Assembly (NCBI GenBank): GCA_014729145.1
Contig: WJKL01000104.1
Span: 1-11,593, forward strand
Length of the DNA stretch: 11,593 bases
Reading direction: 5' to 3'
Source: Candidatus Woesearchaeota archaeon
GTDB lineage: Archaea > Nanobdellota > Nanobdellia > Woesearchaeales > WJKL01
Part shown: positions 1 through 6,788 of the stretch, piece after piece
Layout: each line of letters begins with the position of its first letter
How positions within the stretch are numbered: position 1 is the stretch's first letter
Notes under the pieces: model-generated
The model's input: only the letters and a program-made list of their open reading frames with translations
The model's database searches: none
Told to the model about the DNA's origin: nothing
Translations under genes and position numbers: made by a program

Positions 1-249
1 TCTTAAAAGCAGGTCAACAAGATCTTCTTTTTTCAGACATCTTATCTTGAATCCATCTGTTATAAAATAAAAACGGAATTTTTTGTATTTTAATTCTTTG
101 ATGACAATCCCTCCAACTATACTCAGGAGTTTTCCTTTTTTGGGATTATCCTCAAGGGACTTTAGGTTATTTAAGATAATTATTGATTCTCCTTTGAATC
201 TTTTAAAGATCTCTTTTTTTAAGGAATCTGTTATTTCGACTTTGGCCAT
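1..249 (-). CDS. RelE/ParE-family toxin, partial (3' end beyond window)
   Basis: The frame opens with ATG at 249 and runs to the window edge without a stop (83 residues visible, beginning MAKVEITDSLKKEIFKRF). The layout matches small RelE/ParE-type toxins: an N-terminal strand, a helical stretch, then a charged segment (LEDNPKKGKLLS, about residues 32-43), followed by strands with ELKYKKFRFYFITDG and a late FKIRCLKKED strand. RelE proteins cleave mRNA on the ribosome; ParE relatives poison gyrase. The sequence alone does not tell which activity applies. The gene overlaps the end of the upstream antitoxin by 19 bases, the usual arrangement of a translationally coupled type II toxin-antitoxin pair. 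It would be transcribed from the antitoxin promoter near 470. The C-terminus, where RelE catalytic residues often lie, is mostly outside the window. Confidence 0.72.
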   Translation of the reverse strand, partial: MAKVEITDSLKKEIFKRFKGESIIILNNLKSLEDNPKKGKLLSIVGGIVIKELKYKKFRFYFITDGFKIRCLKKEDLVDLLLR

Positions 250-440
250 CTTTTCTCTGCTTCTTTTATTGCCTTGTCAATTGGAATGTATTCTTTGCTG
301 GACATCAGAAATTCTCTTAACTGTTCTTTTACAGCAAGCTTGTATATTCTCTTGATTATGTCGTCATAGGTATCTTCTTTAGTTCCAAATGTGCTGATCA
401 GTTCTTTGGTTTTTTTGTCTAATTGTATTGTAGTTGACAT
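231..440 (-). CDS. RHH-like antitoxin of RelE-type pair
   Basis: A 69-residue protein starting MSTTIQLDKKTKELISTF. The TTIQLD strand followed by helices and a TYDDIIKRIYKL segment (about 24-35) is typical of small archaeal ribbon-helix-helix-like antitoxins. The N-terminal part would bind DNA and autoregulate; the charged C-terminus (about 45-69) would wrap the toxin. It overlaps the RelE-like toxin by 19 bases. The start is supported by a TATA box about 30 bases upstream, giving a nearly leaderless mRNA, and by a paired CTATAG palindrome between TATA box and ATG. Its N-terminus resembles that of the antitoxin at 6789 (TTIQ-V/L-DK...TY-D/N), so both probably belong to the same broad family although their toxins differ. 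Confidence 0.75.
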   Translation of the reverse strand: MSTTIQLDKKTKELISTFGTKEDTYDDIIKRIYKLAVKEQLREFLMSSKEYIPIDKAIKEAEKRWPKSK

Positions 441-446
441 TCTATA

Positions 447-474
447 TTAACTATAGTTGCTATAGTATATAAAG
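447..474 (-). promoter_or_regulatory. Promoter and putative autoregulatory operator of RelE-type pair
   Basis: On the minus strand CTTTATATA (466-474) is a good archaeal TATA box about 30 bases before the ATG at 440. Immediately downstream is a symmetric pair of CTATAG hexamers separated by three bases (451-465); a perfect 10-base palindrome AACTATAGTT lies at 449-458. An antitoxin bound here would block initiation. TATA assignment is direct; the operator role is inferred. Confidence 0.6.
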
Positions 475-484
475 ATTTCTGTTT

Positions 485-2182
485 TTACATAGCTTCAGGA
501 GCTTCTATTCCTAAAAGATTCAAACCATTTTTCAAAACTTGCTGTACTGATAGAATTAGGTTTAATCTTGCTGTCTTTGTGTCTTCGTCTGACTGCAAAA
601 TTGGACATTCATGATAAAACTCATTAAATGCTTGAGAAAGATCTAATAAGTATCTTGCAAGCAGATGGGGCTTATATGATTCTGCTGCGTTTTCAACTTC
701 TTCTGGGAATTTTGACAGCAGAAAAATTAATTTTTTATCATCATCTGTATTTAATAATGAATAATTTATCTTTTTTGGTATTTTTTTGTTGTATTTCTTT
801 AAAATTGAAGATATCCTTGCATGTGCATACTGGACATAAGGTCCTGTCTCTCCTTCAAATGATAAACTCTCTTCAGGATCATATGTAAAAGAAGTCACAT
901 TGTCAAATTTCAGCATGTAGAATTTTATCGCTCCCATCGCTATGTTTTTTGCTCTTTTTTCTATTTCTTTTTTTGAGATGTCTTTGTGTCTTTTCTTTAT
1001 CTCTTTTTTAGCAAGTTTTTTCATCTCTTTTATCAAATCATCTGCATCTACAATATTTCCTTCTCTTGATTTCATCCTTCCCTGTGGAAGATTTACAAGG
1101 CCGTAGCTTAGATGGATATTTTCTTTTGCAGTTTTGAGTTTTAGTAATTCTAATATCTTGAAAAGCTGCATAAAATGGTTGTCCTGTTCAGATGCAACAA
1201 CATAGATTGATTTGTCAATCTTGAAATCTTCATATTTTAGTTTAGCCAGATACAGATCCTGGGTCATGTACAAAGAAGTGCCGTCTGATTTTATCAATAC
1301 TTTGTCAGGAAGATTGTATTTTTCAAGCTTTGCCTTTACTGCCTTTTCTTCTTTTACAAAGATGCCTTTTTTAAGGCCTTTTTTGACAATATCTTTTCCT
1401 TTTTTGTATATCTTTGATTCAAAGTATCTCTTGTCAAATTCAAACCCCATTTCTTTATAGGTCTGTTTGTATCCTTTGTAGACCCAGCCTGTTAACTTTT
1501 TCCAGAGCTCTCTTGTTTTTTTATCCTTTTCCTCCCATCTTTTTACTGTCTGCTGGACTTTTTCTTTAAGGTCTGGATTGTCTTTTTCCTCATTCTTGAA
1601 ATCAACATAGCATTGGGCCACGAAGTGGTCAGGCTTGAGTTTTTGTGAAGATGGTGTTTCTCCTTTGTGGAATAATTCATAGCCAAGCATAGCCTCTGTC
1701 ATGCCTGTTCCTTTGTCATTGTTTAAACATGTTCTTATTACCTTAGATCCGCTGAATTCAATGATATTTGAGACTGATTCTCCAAGTATCCCATTTCTTA
1801 CATGGCCGAGATGCAGTGATTTGTTTGTGTTTGGTGAGACAAACTCAACCATAATTTTTTCTTTTTTTGGTTTTGATCTTCCATAGTTTTCTTTTTTGCT
1901 TAAAATATTTTTTATTGTTGATTTGGCTAATTCCTGTTTGTCTATGTAGAAATTAATGTAAGGTCCTGCTTCCTTTATCTCTTTTATAAGTTTTTTTGGC
2001 TTTAGGGTTTTGGAAAGCTCTTTTGCTATCTCTACAGGGTTCTTTTTCATGTTTTTTGACAGCTGAAAACATGGAAAGGCGTAGTCTCCATGCTCTGGGT
2101 CTTTAGGAACTTCCAAAGAGATGTCTTTAAGTCTTGTCTCTTTTTTTAATAAATTAATTATTTCTTTTTTTGCCTTGTTCAT
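485..2182 (-). CDS. argS: Arginyl-tRNA synthetase
   Basis: This 565-residue class I synthetase attaches arginine to tRNA-Arg using ATP in the cytoplasm. The N-terminal tRNA-binding domain (about 1-90) contains the family HGDYAFP motif at 31-37. The catalytic Rossmann fold starts near 110 and holds the HIGH signature as HLGH (124-127) in NTNKSLHLGHVRNG. The KMSKS region is the degenerate GRMKSREGN form (368-376), normal for many ArgRS. QYAHARISSIL marks the junction to the C-terminal DALR anticodon-binding domain, which ends LLGIEAPEAM as in most ArgRS. Length is normal and nothing appears broken. The ATG at 2182 has only a weak TATA-like sequence upstream; the 38-base gap from the preceding gene leaves co-transcription possible. 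Confidence 0.97.
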   Translation of the reverse strand: MNKAKKEIINLLKKETRLKDISLEVPKDPEHGDYAFPCFQLSKNMKKNPVEIAKELSKTLKPKKLIKEIKEAGPYINFYIDKQELAKSTIKNILSKKENYGRSKPKKEKIMVEFVSPNTNKSLHLGHVRNGILGESVSNIIEFSGSKVIRTCLNNDKGTGMTEAMLGYELFHKGETPSSQKLKPDHFVAQCYVDFKNEEKDNPDLKEKVQQTVKRWEEKDKKTRELWKKLTGWVYKGYKQTYKEMGFEFDKRYFESKIYKKGKDIVKKGLKKGIFVKEEKAVKAKLEKYNLPDKVLIKSDGTSLYMTQDLYLAKLKYEDFKIDKSIYVVASEQDNHFMQLFKILELLKLKTAKENIHLSYGLVNLPQGRMKSREGNIVDADDLIKEMKKLAKKEIKKRHKDISKKEIEKRAKNIAMGAIKFYMLKFDNVTSFTYDPEESLSFEGETGPYVQYAHARISSILKKYNKKIPKKINYSLLNTDDDKKLIFLLSKFPEEVENAAESYKPHLLARYLLDLSQAFNEFYHECPILQSDEDTKTARLNLILSVQQVLKNGLNLLGIEAPEAM

Positions 2183-2220
2183 AGAAGTAAATTAGAGTAA
2201 AAGGTATTAAAATGTTTTGA

Positions 2221-2691
2221 TTATTTGCTGTTAAATCTTTGAGCAAGCCTGGGCATTCTGCAGGAAGAGCCTTTTTTCATTATATTCCAGTATTCTTCTG
2301 CAGATCTCATGTGATCTTTTATCTGTGCAATCTCTTTTTCACCATATAAAGGGCTGTTTTCAGCATATTCAGCTAAATTTTCCGCATCCTCTTTGCTGTA
2401 TCTTTTGGATATAGCTAACCCTTCTTTATTTAAAAGATATTCAACTTTTTTGTCTTTTTCAATCGCTTTTTTGATAAATCCCCTGAGTTCAGGAGAAGAG
2501 TCAATAAAAGTTTCAATATTTTTTTCCTCATGGCCTTTTATGGCTGCAAGAAGATGAACAATATCAGATTTTGAGGTCTGAAGAAGGTTTTTGATTTTTT
2601 GGTTTTTTTCGGTTTCTATTGCTTTTTCTATTTCCTGGAGAGTATCTCCTATATGGCTGTAGTCAAGAGGATAGCTGTGGTGAAATACCAT
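2221..2691 (-). CDS. Hypothetical helical protein
   Basis: I do not recognise this 156-residue protein. It is soluble-looking, charged and probably almost all alpha-helical. An N-terminal MVFHHSYPLDYSHIG segment is followed by heptad-like stretches (about 16-45 and 60-100). There are two histidine-containing spots (HH at 4-5 and HLLAAIKGHEE near 47-56) but only one cysteine, near the basic tail CRMPRLAQRF, so no clear metal site. A TATA-like TTTTATAAAC lies about 30 bases upstream of the ATG at 2691, suggesting its own promoter. It sits between argS and the B3/B4-domain gene on the same strand, separated by about 38 bases on each side, so read-through into argS is possible. No function is proposed. 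Confidence 0.7.
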   Translation of the reverse strand: MVFHHSYPLDYSHIGDTLQEIEKAIETEKNQKIKNLLQTSKSDIVHLLAAIKGHEEKNIETFIDSSPELRGFIKKAIEKDKKVEYLLNKEGLAISKRYSKEDAENLAEYAENSPLYGEKEIAQIKDHMRSAEEYWNIMKKGSSCRMPRLAQRFNSK

Positions 2692-2729
2692 CTTAAAAAT
2701 AGAAAGCAGTTTGTTTATAAAATTTTTGG

Positions 2730-3437
2730 TCAGAAGTCTATTTCAGAATTTCCCTTCCCCATTATATAGATATCTGTTTCTTTTGGACTGCAGAACATTG
2801 ACAATAAGTCTATTATATCCCTTAATATCTCTTTCATCCTTTTCTTTGTTACAGGAGGAAGAGCATCTATGTAGAAGATGATGTTTTTTGAGGATTCTTC
2901 AACCTTTGCTTTTTCAGCATCTTTCCAGTTCCATTTTCTGCAGAGTACATCTTTTGAATCTTTATAGATAATTTCTTCTTTGTCAGGAATCTGCTTTGCA
3001 TCTGAGCCTAAGGGTATAAAAGTCTCTTTTCCTTTTGCAAGGGTCAAAGATATGTTTCCATCTACCTTGTCTAAGTCATTTACACCTGTAGGTACAAGGT
3101 ATTTCAATGAAAGATAATTAGAGATGTCAACAGCCTTGTTTATCTTTGGGGTTGTTTTTCCCTTTAAAATATTTCTCATAAGATGTTCAACAGAGCTGTG
3201 GTATTTTTTTGGTTTTTTGCTGAATTCAGAATAGGCTGTTCTCCATGGAGATATCAAAGGATGCTTAGCCAGGTTTGTAGGTGTGAAATCAAGCTTGAGA
3301 AGATTTTCAATCTCTTCTATAAGATGATATATCTTTTCATCAGAGCCTTTGTTGTTTATATTTTTTGCTATAACAATCCCAAGCATTAGTTTTGGAAATT
3401 TTTCCAGAAGTTTTTTTGATATCTTAACCTTGGTCAT
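2730..3437 (-). CDS. Free-standing B3/B4-domain protein (PheRS beta editing-domain relative)
   Basis: A 235-residue protein with the hallmarks of the B3/4 family (COG3382), the stand-alone relative of the editing domain of bacterial PheRS beta. Visible signatures are WRTAYSEF (65-72) followed by KPKKYHSSVEHLMR (75-88), ISNYLSLKYLVPTGVNDLDK (105-124) and DVLCRKWNWKDAEKAKV (163-179). In PheRS this fold hydrolyses mischarged tRNA; free-standing forms are presumed to act on tRNA or free aminoacyl substrates, but the substrate here is unknown. Its start overlaps the stop of the upstream membrane-protein gene by ATGA, so the two are translationally coupled. It lies two genes upstream of argS on the same strand, a suggestive but unproven link to translation quality control. 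Confidence 0.85.
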   Translation of the reverse strand: MTKVKISKKLLEKFPKLMLGIVIAKNINNKGSDEKIYHLIEEIENLLKLDFTPTNLAKHPLISPWRTAYSEFSKKPKKYHSSVEHLMRNILKGKTTPKINKAVDISNYLSLKYLVPTGVNDLDKVDGNISLTLAKGKETFIPLGSDAKQIPDKEEIIYKDSKDVLCRKWNWKDAEKAKVEESSKNIIFYIDALPPVTKKRMKEILRDIIDLLSMFCSPKETDIYIMGKGNSEIDF

Positions 3438-3676
3438 TTTTTCTTTTTGGTCTTTTTCTTTGGCTCCAGTTTTTTTACTTTTTTGTTTAATTTTTGAAGT
3501 TCATCTCTTACATCCCTTAATACTTTTCCGAATCTTTTATATTCAATCCATCTTAGGATAAGCAAAAGAATATATAATCCAAAAATTCCCCCAACTATGG
3601 CTTTTAATGCATCAAGAACATTTGCCAAAGGAGCTATTAATGGGTTTGCAAGTATTGCGGTTTCGTTTAATACCAT
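3434..3676 (-). CDS. Small single-span membrane protein with basic coiled-coil tail
   Basis: An 80-residue protein with a hydrophobic span at about 25-43 (AIVGGIFGLYILLLILRWI), then an amphipathic charged helix (about 46-69) and a lysine-rich tail (KKLEPKKKTKKKK). The basic C-terminus is probably cytoplasmic and could bind nucleic acid or acidic partners; this is inference. Its stop overlaps the ATG of the B3/B4-domain gene (ATGA at 3434-3437), a tight coupling suggesting the two products are needed together. A TATA-like ATTTAAAT about 28 bases upstream of the ATG gives the operon its promoter. The N-terminal 20 residues (NETAILANPLIAPLANVLDA) are non-polar without a signal cleavage site. I do not recognise a named family. 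Confidence 0.75.
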   Translation of the reverse strand: MVLNETAILANPLIAPLANVLDALKAIVGGIFGLYILLLILRWIEYKRFGKVLRDVRDELQKLNKKVKKLEPKKKTKKKK

Positions 3677-3714
3677 ATATAGAATTAAGCTATTAATTGT
3701 ATTTAAATGTTTGT

Positions 3715-4008
3715 TTAAGCCAGATAGTTAAAACAATCTACCATATCACTATAGATACTTTTCCACATTCCTGAATTTCCTATTTCTCTTGAACTTTCCT
3801 GATGAGCAAGATATTCATCTATAGCCTGCTTCATTGAATCGTTGGATACTATGTTATTTCTTACCAGAACATCCAGAAATGTATCTTTGCGCGGAATGTC
3901 ATGAGGTATGGATCTGTTTACGTGTAAAGCATATTTTCTGCATTCTTCTTGTTCTGCTTGAGCTATGATATTTTCATATTTTTCTTTTAATTTGGTTATA
4001 GTAAACAT
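3715..4008 (-). CDS. Hypothetical protein, 97 aa
   Basis: Unrecognised small soluble protein. It begins with a helical stretch MFTITKLKEKYENIIAQAEQEE. The middle is more mixed (NRSIPHDIPRKDTFLDVLV), followed by a polar region with WKSIYSDMVDCFNYLA at the end. Two cysteines (about 23 and 92) are too far apart to suggest a metal site. A clear TTTTATATAAC box (about 4029-4039) lies some 25 bases before the ATG, so it is probably an independently transcribed leaderless gene. Nothing in the neighbourhood suggests its role. Confidence 0.62.
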   Translation of the reverse strand: MFTITKLKEKYENIIAQAEQEECRKYALHVNRSIPHDIPRKDTFLDVLVRNNIVSNDSMKQAIDEYLAHQESSREIGNSGMWKSIYSDMVDCFNYLA

Positions 4009-4088
4009 GATTTGTACATAAAAAAAGTTATATAAAAATCTTATGCAAATAAGAGCATAGTATCTATAAAATAAAGAACAATGGTTGT

Positions 4089-4274
4089 CTAAGTTTCTTC
4101 TTCTTTTGCTTCTTTTTCCCTGTCAAGCTTGTTAGCTTCTCTGTAGCCTCTTAAGAAACCTGCTTCTTCAGCAGACATTTCATCGTTTTCCACTAATTCA
4201 TCGTCGTTATTGTCTTCTTCCTCTGCTTCCTGGGCAATTACAACTTCCTCGAAAAATTCTTCTTCTTTTACCAT
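4089..4274 (-). CDS. Small highly acidic protein
   Basis: A 61-residue protein in which Glu and Asp dominate (EEEFFEEVVIAQEAEEEDNNDDE). It ends with a more ordered MSAEEAGFLRGYREANKL segment (33-50) that could form a helix. From memory, small archaeal proteins with a DELVEND...AEEAGF-RGY pattern recur as uncharacterised conserved proteins; I cannot assign a function. A strong TATA box is present 30 bases upstream, so expression is plausible. The acidic half could mimic nucleic acid or bind basic partners, but that is only a guess. Confidence 0.65.
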   Translation of the reverse strand: MVKEEEFFEEVVIAQEAEEEDNNDDELVENDEMSAEEAGFLRGYREANKLDREKEAKEEET

Positions 4275-4303
4275 TTTATATACTATTTTTGGAATGTATA
4301 TGG

Positions 4304-4312
4304 TATATAAAG
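4304..4312 (-). promoter_or_regulatory. TATA box of the small acidic protein gene
   Basis: CTTTATATA on the minus strand, 30 bases before the ATG at 4274. The surrounding AATCTTTATATAC is identical to that of the RelE-type pair promoter near 470, giving a local consensus for the TFB-element/TATA region in this genome. Confidence 0.6.
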
Positions 4313-4335
4313 ATTGCCTCTATATAGTATATACC

Positions 4336-4539
4336 CTATTTTTTAATGGCTTTTTCCAGCTTTTCTGTGAGGTCAGCTATCTTTTTTGAAGAATTTAATG
4401 ATGCTTTCATTAAGATAGTGTTTTTTTCCTTTAGTTCTTCTATCTCTTTGTCTCTTCTTTCTAATTCTTCTTTATACCATTTCTTTAGTTCTTCAGCTTT
4501 TAACGGTTTTGAATCCAATTCTTTTTCTGGGGTTTTCAT
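4336..4539 (-). CDS. Short coiled-coil protein coupled to GNAT
   Basis: A 67-residue protein beginning MKTPEKELDSKPLKAEELKK, almost entirely one charged helix with heptad pattern (EELERRDKEIEELKEKNTILMKASLN, then KKIADLTEKLEKAIKK), so probably a dimeric coiled coil. A longer reading from an ATG at 4569 exists. I prefer 4539 because it makes an ATGA overlap with the stop of the acetyltransferase gene, and a GGAG lies 8 bases upstream of it inside the end of that gene. This arrangement copies the ATGA coupling at 3434-3437. No catalytic residues are visible; it may be a partner or scaffold for the acetyltransferase, by inference from coupling. Confidence 0.65.
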   Translation of the reverse strand: MKTPEKELDSKPLKAEELKKWYKEELERRDKEIEELKEKNTILMKASLNSSKKIADLTEKLEKAIKK

Positions 4540-4991
4540 ATTTTCTTCTCCATCAAAATATCTGTCCATTGGCTTGCTTTTGGACCTCTTTTAACTCTTT
4601 TTATCTCTTTGAATCCTTTTTTCTTATAAAATTTTTCTGCAAATAAACTGCCGTGAACTTTTAATTTTTTTATGTTTCTTTTCTTTGCTTCTTTTTCAAC
4701 TCTTTTTAATAATTTTGTTCCTATTCCCTTTCTAAAATATCTTGGATTAACAAAGAACTTCTTAACTTCATTGTCTTTTAATCCAATAATGCCTATTATA
4801 CACGATTCTTTCTGTGCAACAAAATAATCCACTTCCTTTGATTTTCTGATGATCTCTGCAGGTGTATTCTTCTTGTGCAGAAACTCTATGACTTTCTTGT
4901 TGTAAACTTCAGGAAGGCTTTTTGTGATGGATTTTCTAACCATATAGCTTGCCTTCTTAGCATCCTCTTTTCTGAATTTTCTTATTCTCAT
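4536..4991 (-). CDS. GNAT-family N-acetyltransferase
   Basis: A 151-residue protein with the GNAT fold, transferring acetyl from acetyl-CoA to an amine of an unknown substrate. The N-terminal MRIRKFRKEDAKKASYMV is the usual first strand and helix. CIIGIIGLKDNEVKKFFVNP (64-83) gives the central strands. RKGIGTKLL (87-95) is the pyrophosphate-binding Q/R-x-x-G-x-G/A loop. FAEKFYKKKGFKEI (117-130) is the conserved C-terminal region. Length is typical and the protein appears complete. A TATA-like TATTAAATA lies about 25-30 bases upstream. The downstream coiled-coil gene overlaps by ATGA. Confidence 0.88.
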   Translation of the reverse strand: MRIRKFRKEDAKKASYMVRKSITKSLPEVYNKKVIEFLHKKNTPAEIIRKSKEVDYFVAQKESCIIGIIGLKDNEVKKFFVNPRYFRKGIGTKLLKRVEKEAKKRNIKKLKVHGSLFAEKFYKKKGFKEIKRVKRGPKASQWTDILMEKKI

Positions 4992-5029
4992 AAAAAAGAA
5001 TTAACAAAGATAGTATTTAATATTTTTTA

Positions 5030-6109
5030 TTATCTATGTAGTTCTGCTCTTCTATATTCATCTGTTCTTTTCAAATCATAGATAAAATTTTCAAAAGAAG
5101 GATATCTTTTTTTCTTGTCAGGCTCAAGACTTTTTTCTATTATCTTTACAAGACCTCCACTTATTCCAGGAACTTGCTCTCTTATTGAAAGCACATCATC
5201 AAATTTTCCTTTGATTATATCCTGTATGTTCTGACCATTGCTTTTCAGATACATCAAAGCCTGTTCTTTTCCAAGCTGATTCAGATTTACAGCTTTTGGA
5301 TTCAGAGGGTTTGTTCCTGTCAGAAGCTCGCACATCACAAGGCCTAATGAATAGATGTCTGTCTGATTGTCAATATCTTCCTGCACTCCTTCAAACTGTT
5401 CAGGAGAAGCATAGACAGGAGTTCCGATAAACTTATTTTCAATCTCATAGTTCCATCTTTCTAATGTTCTCATTATACCTGGATCTGCCACTCTCACCTG
5501 TTCCTTTGCTGTGATAAGTATGTTCTCTGGCTTGATATCTCTATGCACTAACCTTATGCTGTGTGCAAAATCAAGAGCTTTTGAAACATAGAGCATCCAG
5601 CCCATAACATCTTTCATATTGTATTGATAATTGTTTTTTGCCCTGCTGTCTTTTGGAGCACCTATTCTGTCTCTCAAGCTTCCGCCTGCAGCATATTCCA
5701 TAAGCATAAAAGGCACCGGCTCTATACTGAAGTCAAGGACAGAGATAAATGAATTATTGTTGGAACTTAATATCTCTCCGTAAACAGCTTCTCTTTCAAA
5801 TCTTTTTCCTATATCTTTATAGTCATTTACAGAGATTCCAGAAGGTTTTCTAAGTATTTTCAGCATCCTTTCCCTTATCTCATCATTCTCTTCAAGCTTT
5901 ACCTGAGATACAAGATGAAGTTCGGAGCTTTTGTGATTCTTCACAACTTCAATAGGCCCAAAATAATCTTCAAGATTATGGATCTCTCTGTGCTTGTTTT
6001 CAGCAGTCTTTACTTCTTTCACAGACTTTCCATCATAGACACTAGTCTTGATATAGTCCTGTCCGCTTCCTATCTCTGTTGTTTCATTCTTGCTCAGGTT
6101 AAGTTTCAT
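5030..6109 (-). CDS. Hanks-type Ser/Thr protein kinase with atypical nucleotide loop
   Basis: A 359-residue soluble kinase. The catalytic loop HRDIKPENILI (189-199) holds H189, R190, D191, K193 and N196. The metal-binding DFG is DPG (209-211). The activation segment ends GTPVYASPEQ with the APE equivalent at 235-237, followed by TDIYSLGLVMCELLTG (250-265). MLKIL with K84 best matches the VAIK lysine, and E107 in RFEREA the alpha-C glutamate. MLMEYAAGGSL (135-145) is the hinge. The expected glycine-rich loop aligns to VKNHKSSELHLV, which lacks the glycines. An N-terminal extension of about 50 polar residues has no known domain. No transmembrane segment or sensor domain is visible. The gene has its own TATA box at 6131-6140. 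The missing glycines may mean weak or regulated activity. Confidence 0.9.
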   Translation of the reverse strand: MKLNLSKNETTEIGSGQDYIKTSVYDGKSVKEVKTAENKHREIHNLEDYFGPIEVVKNHKSSELHLVSQVKLEENDEIRERMLKILRKPSGISVNDYKDIGKRFEREAVYGEILSSNNNSFISVLDFSIEPVPFMLMEYAAGGSLRDRIGAPKDSRAKNNYQYNMKDVMGWMLYVSKALDFAHSIRLVHRDIKPENILITAKEQVRVADPGIMRTLERWNYEIENKFIGTPVYASPEQFEGVQEDIDNQTDIYSLGLVMCELLTGTNPLNPKAVNLNQLGKEQALMYLKSNGQNIQDIIKGKFDDVLSIREQVPGISGGLVKIIEKSLEPDKKKRYPSFENFIYDLKRTDEYRRAELHR

Positions 6110-6130
6110 CCTACAAGTTGGCTTGGGTCT

Positions 6131-6140
6131 ATTTATAAAG
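6131..6140 (-). promoter_or_regulatory. TATA box of the kinase gene
   Basis: CTTTATAAAT on the minus strand lies about 25 bases before the ATG at 6109, which suggests a nearly leaderless transcript. It lies just outside element E1, so the kinase promoter marks the border between the minus-strand block and the accessory array. Confidence 0.55.
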
Positions 6141-6157
6141 TTAACTGTCTAGAAAAA

Positions 6158-6195
6158 ATTGAAACTAACATCTGAACTCTCCCGATAGAGTACAG
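6158..6195 (+). repeat. Element E1: first, divergent copy of the array repeat
   Basis: The box ATTGAAACTAACATC (6158-6172) is identical to those of E4 and E6. What follows differs from other copies: a 9-base stem CTGaACTCT / AGAGTaCAG (6172-6180 with 6187-6195, one A-A mismatch) around a six-base loop, with no TGTTA arm and no AGTG box. It lies at the border of the array beside the kinase promoter and may be a terminal or decayed copy. Confidence 0.6.
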
Positions 6196-6250
6196 CGACA
6201 CACCAAAAACAAACTTATTTCTTAGAAAGAATTCTGCATAGAAAAAATAA

Positions 6251-6481
6251 TTACAACAAATAACTTAGAATAGCAATAACAATTGGTAATATAGCATAAA
6301 ATATTCCAAAAATAAATATTAACTTATTAACCTCTGGATTTAAAAACTTGCCATATTCTTTTCTTGTTCTAATATAAGTTCCAAGAATAAATGCTAGAAA
6401 TAATATATTCAAAAAAGACAACCAACCTAATCCATAAAAGATGTATTTATACCATTTGTCTATTTTAAAATCTGATTTCAT
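6251..6481 (-). CDS. Small two-helix membrane protein
   Basis: A 76-residue protein with a short charged N-terminus (MKSDFKIDKWYK), a membrane span at about 13-36, a basic loop (RTRKEYGKFLNPEVNK, 38-53) and a second span to the C-terminus (about 54-76). The basic loop is expected to be cytoplasmic, placing both ends outside by the positive-inside rule. I recognise no family. A TATA-like TTTATATGC lies about 28 bases upstream of the ATG. It is the only cargo between elements E1 and E2. Unlike the other units, its flanks show no convincing inverted repeat, only short A-rich matches. Confidence 0.62.
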   Translation of the reverse strand: MKSDFKIDKWYKYIFYGLGWLSFLNILFLAFILGTYIRTRKEYGKFLNPEVNKLIFIFGIFYAILPIVIAILSYLL

Positions 6482-6588
6482 ATTTTAACTAAAATAAAAG
6501 AAGCATATAAATATTCTTATTTTTTGCTGGAACATGTCTTCTCTTTTTTTAAAATAGTCCCTCTCCTACTTTTTGGCTTCTTAAAATT

Positions 6589-6659
6589 ATTGGATTTAAC
6601 ATCGTTCCTGTTAAATCCTTTTTCCAAACGTAGTGTGGGAAAACTGCGTCCGCAGAGTT
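6589..6659 (+). repeat. Element E2 of the cassette-like array
   Basis: Box ATTGGATTTAACATC (6589-6603), then a minimal hairpin G-TTC-C and TGTTAAAT (from 6609). The second part has TTTTTCC pairing with GGGAAAA around a CGTAGTG loop, then a CTGC-GTCC-GCAG hairpin, closing with AGAGTT (6654-6659). From the AGTGTGGG segment to AGAGTT it is nearly identical to E3, so E2 and E3 are the closest pair. The 307-base gap 6482-6788 consists of this element, the left inverted repeats of the toxin unit and the toxin promoter. Confidence 0.75.
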
Positions 6660-6730
6660 GAAAAAAGGGAGATTTTCATCGCTGAGCGCCAGCGGTACAT
6701 CAAGTAAAAAGAATTAAGGGCAAGAATTTA
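6658..6730. repeat. Left inverted-repeat flank of the toxin-antitoxin unit
   Basis: Outer repeat TTGAAAAAAGGGAGATT (6658-6674) matches the reverse complement of 7342-7358 at 15 of 17 positions. Inner repeat AGGGCAAGAATTTA (6717-6730) is a perfect 14-base inverted copy of 7321-7334. Between them lies a GC-rich hairpin, CGCTG (6680-6684) with CAGCG (6690-6694). Confidence 0.75.
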
Positions 6731-6746
6731 TTCAGAAATAGAAAAC

Positions 6747-6780
6747 TTTATATATAAGTAGTTATATACCTACTATAGGT
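6747..6780 (+). promoter_or_regulatory. Promoter and putative operator of the MazF-type pair
   Basis: TTTATATA (6747-6754) is a TATA box about 35 bases before the ATG at 6789. Between them are two nested inverted repeats: ACCTA-CTA-TAGGT (6768-6780) and AGTAG...CTACT (6757-6761 with 6770-6774). Their position over the start site suits autoregulation by the antitoxin; the binding role is inferred. Confidence 0.55.
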
Positions 6781-6788
6781 GATATATA

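Noticed and set aside
83..355. Plus-strand open frame of 90 residues.
   Set aside because: It lies opposite the RelE-type toxin and antitoxin, has low-complexity hydrophobic composition and no promoter; similar frames opposite argS, the kinase and the radical SAM gene were dismissed for the same reason.
6251..6588. Inverted repeats around the two-helix membrane protein unit.
   Set aside because: Only 7-9 base A-rich matches (such as CCAAAAA and AAAAAATAA) were found, which are expected by chance in this composition.
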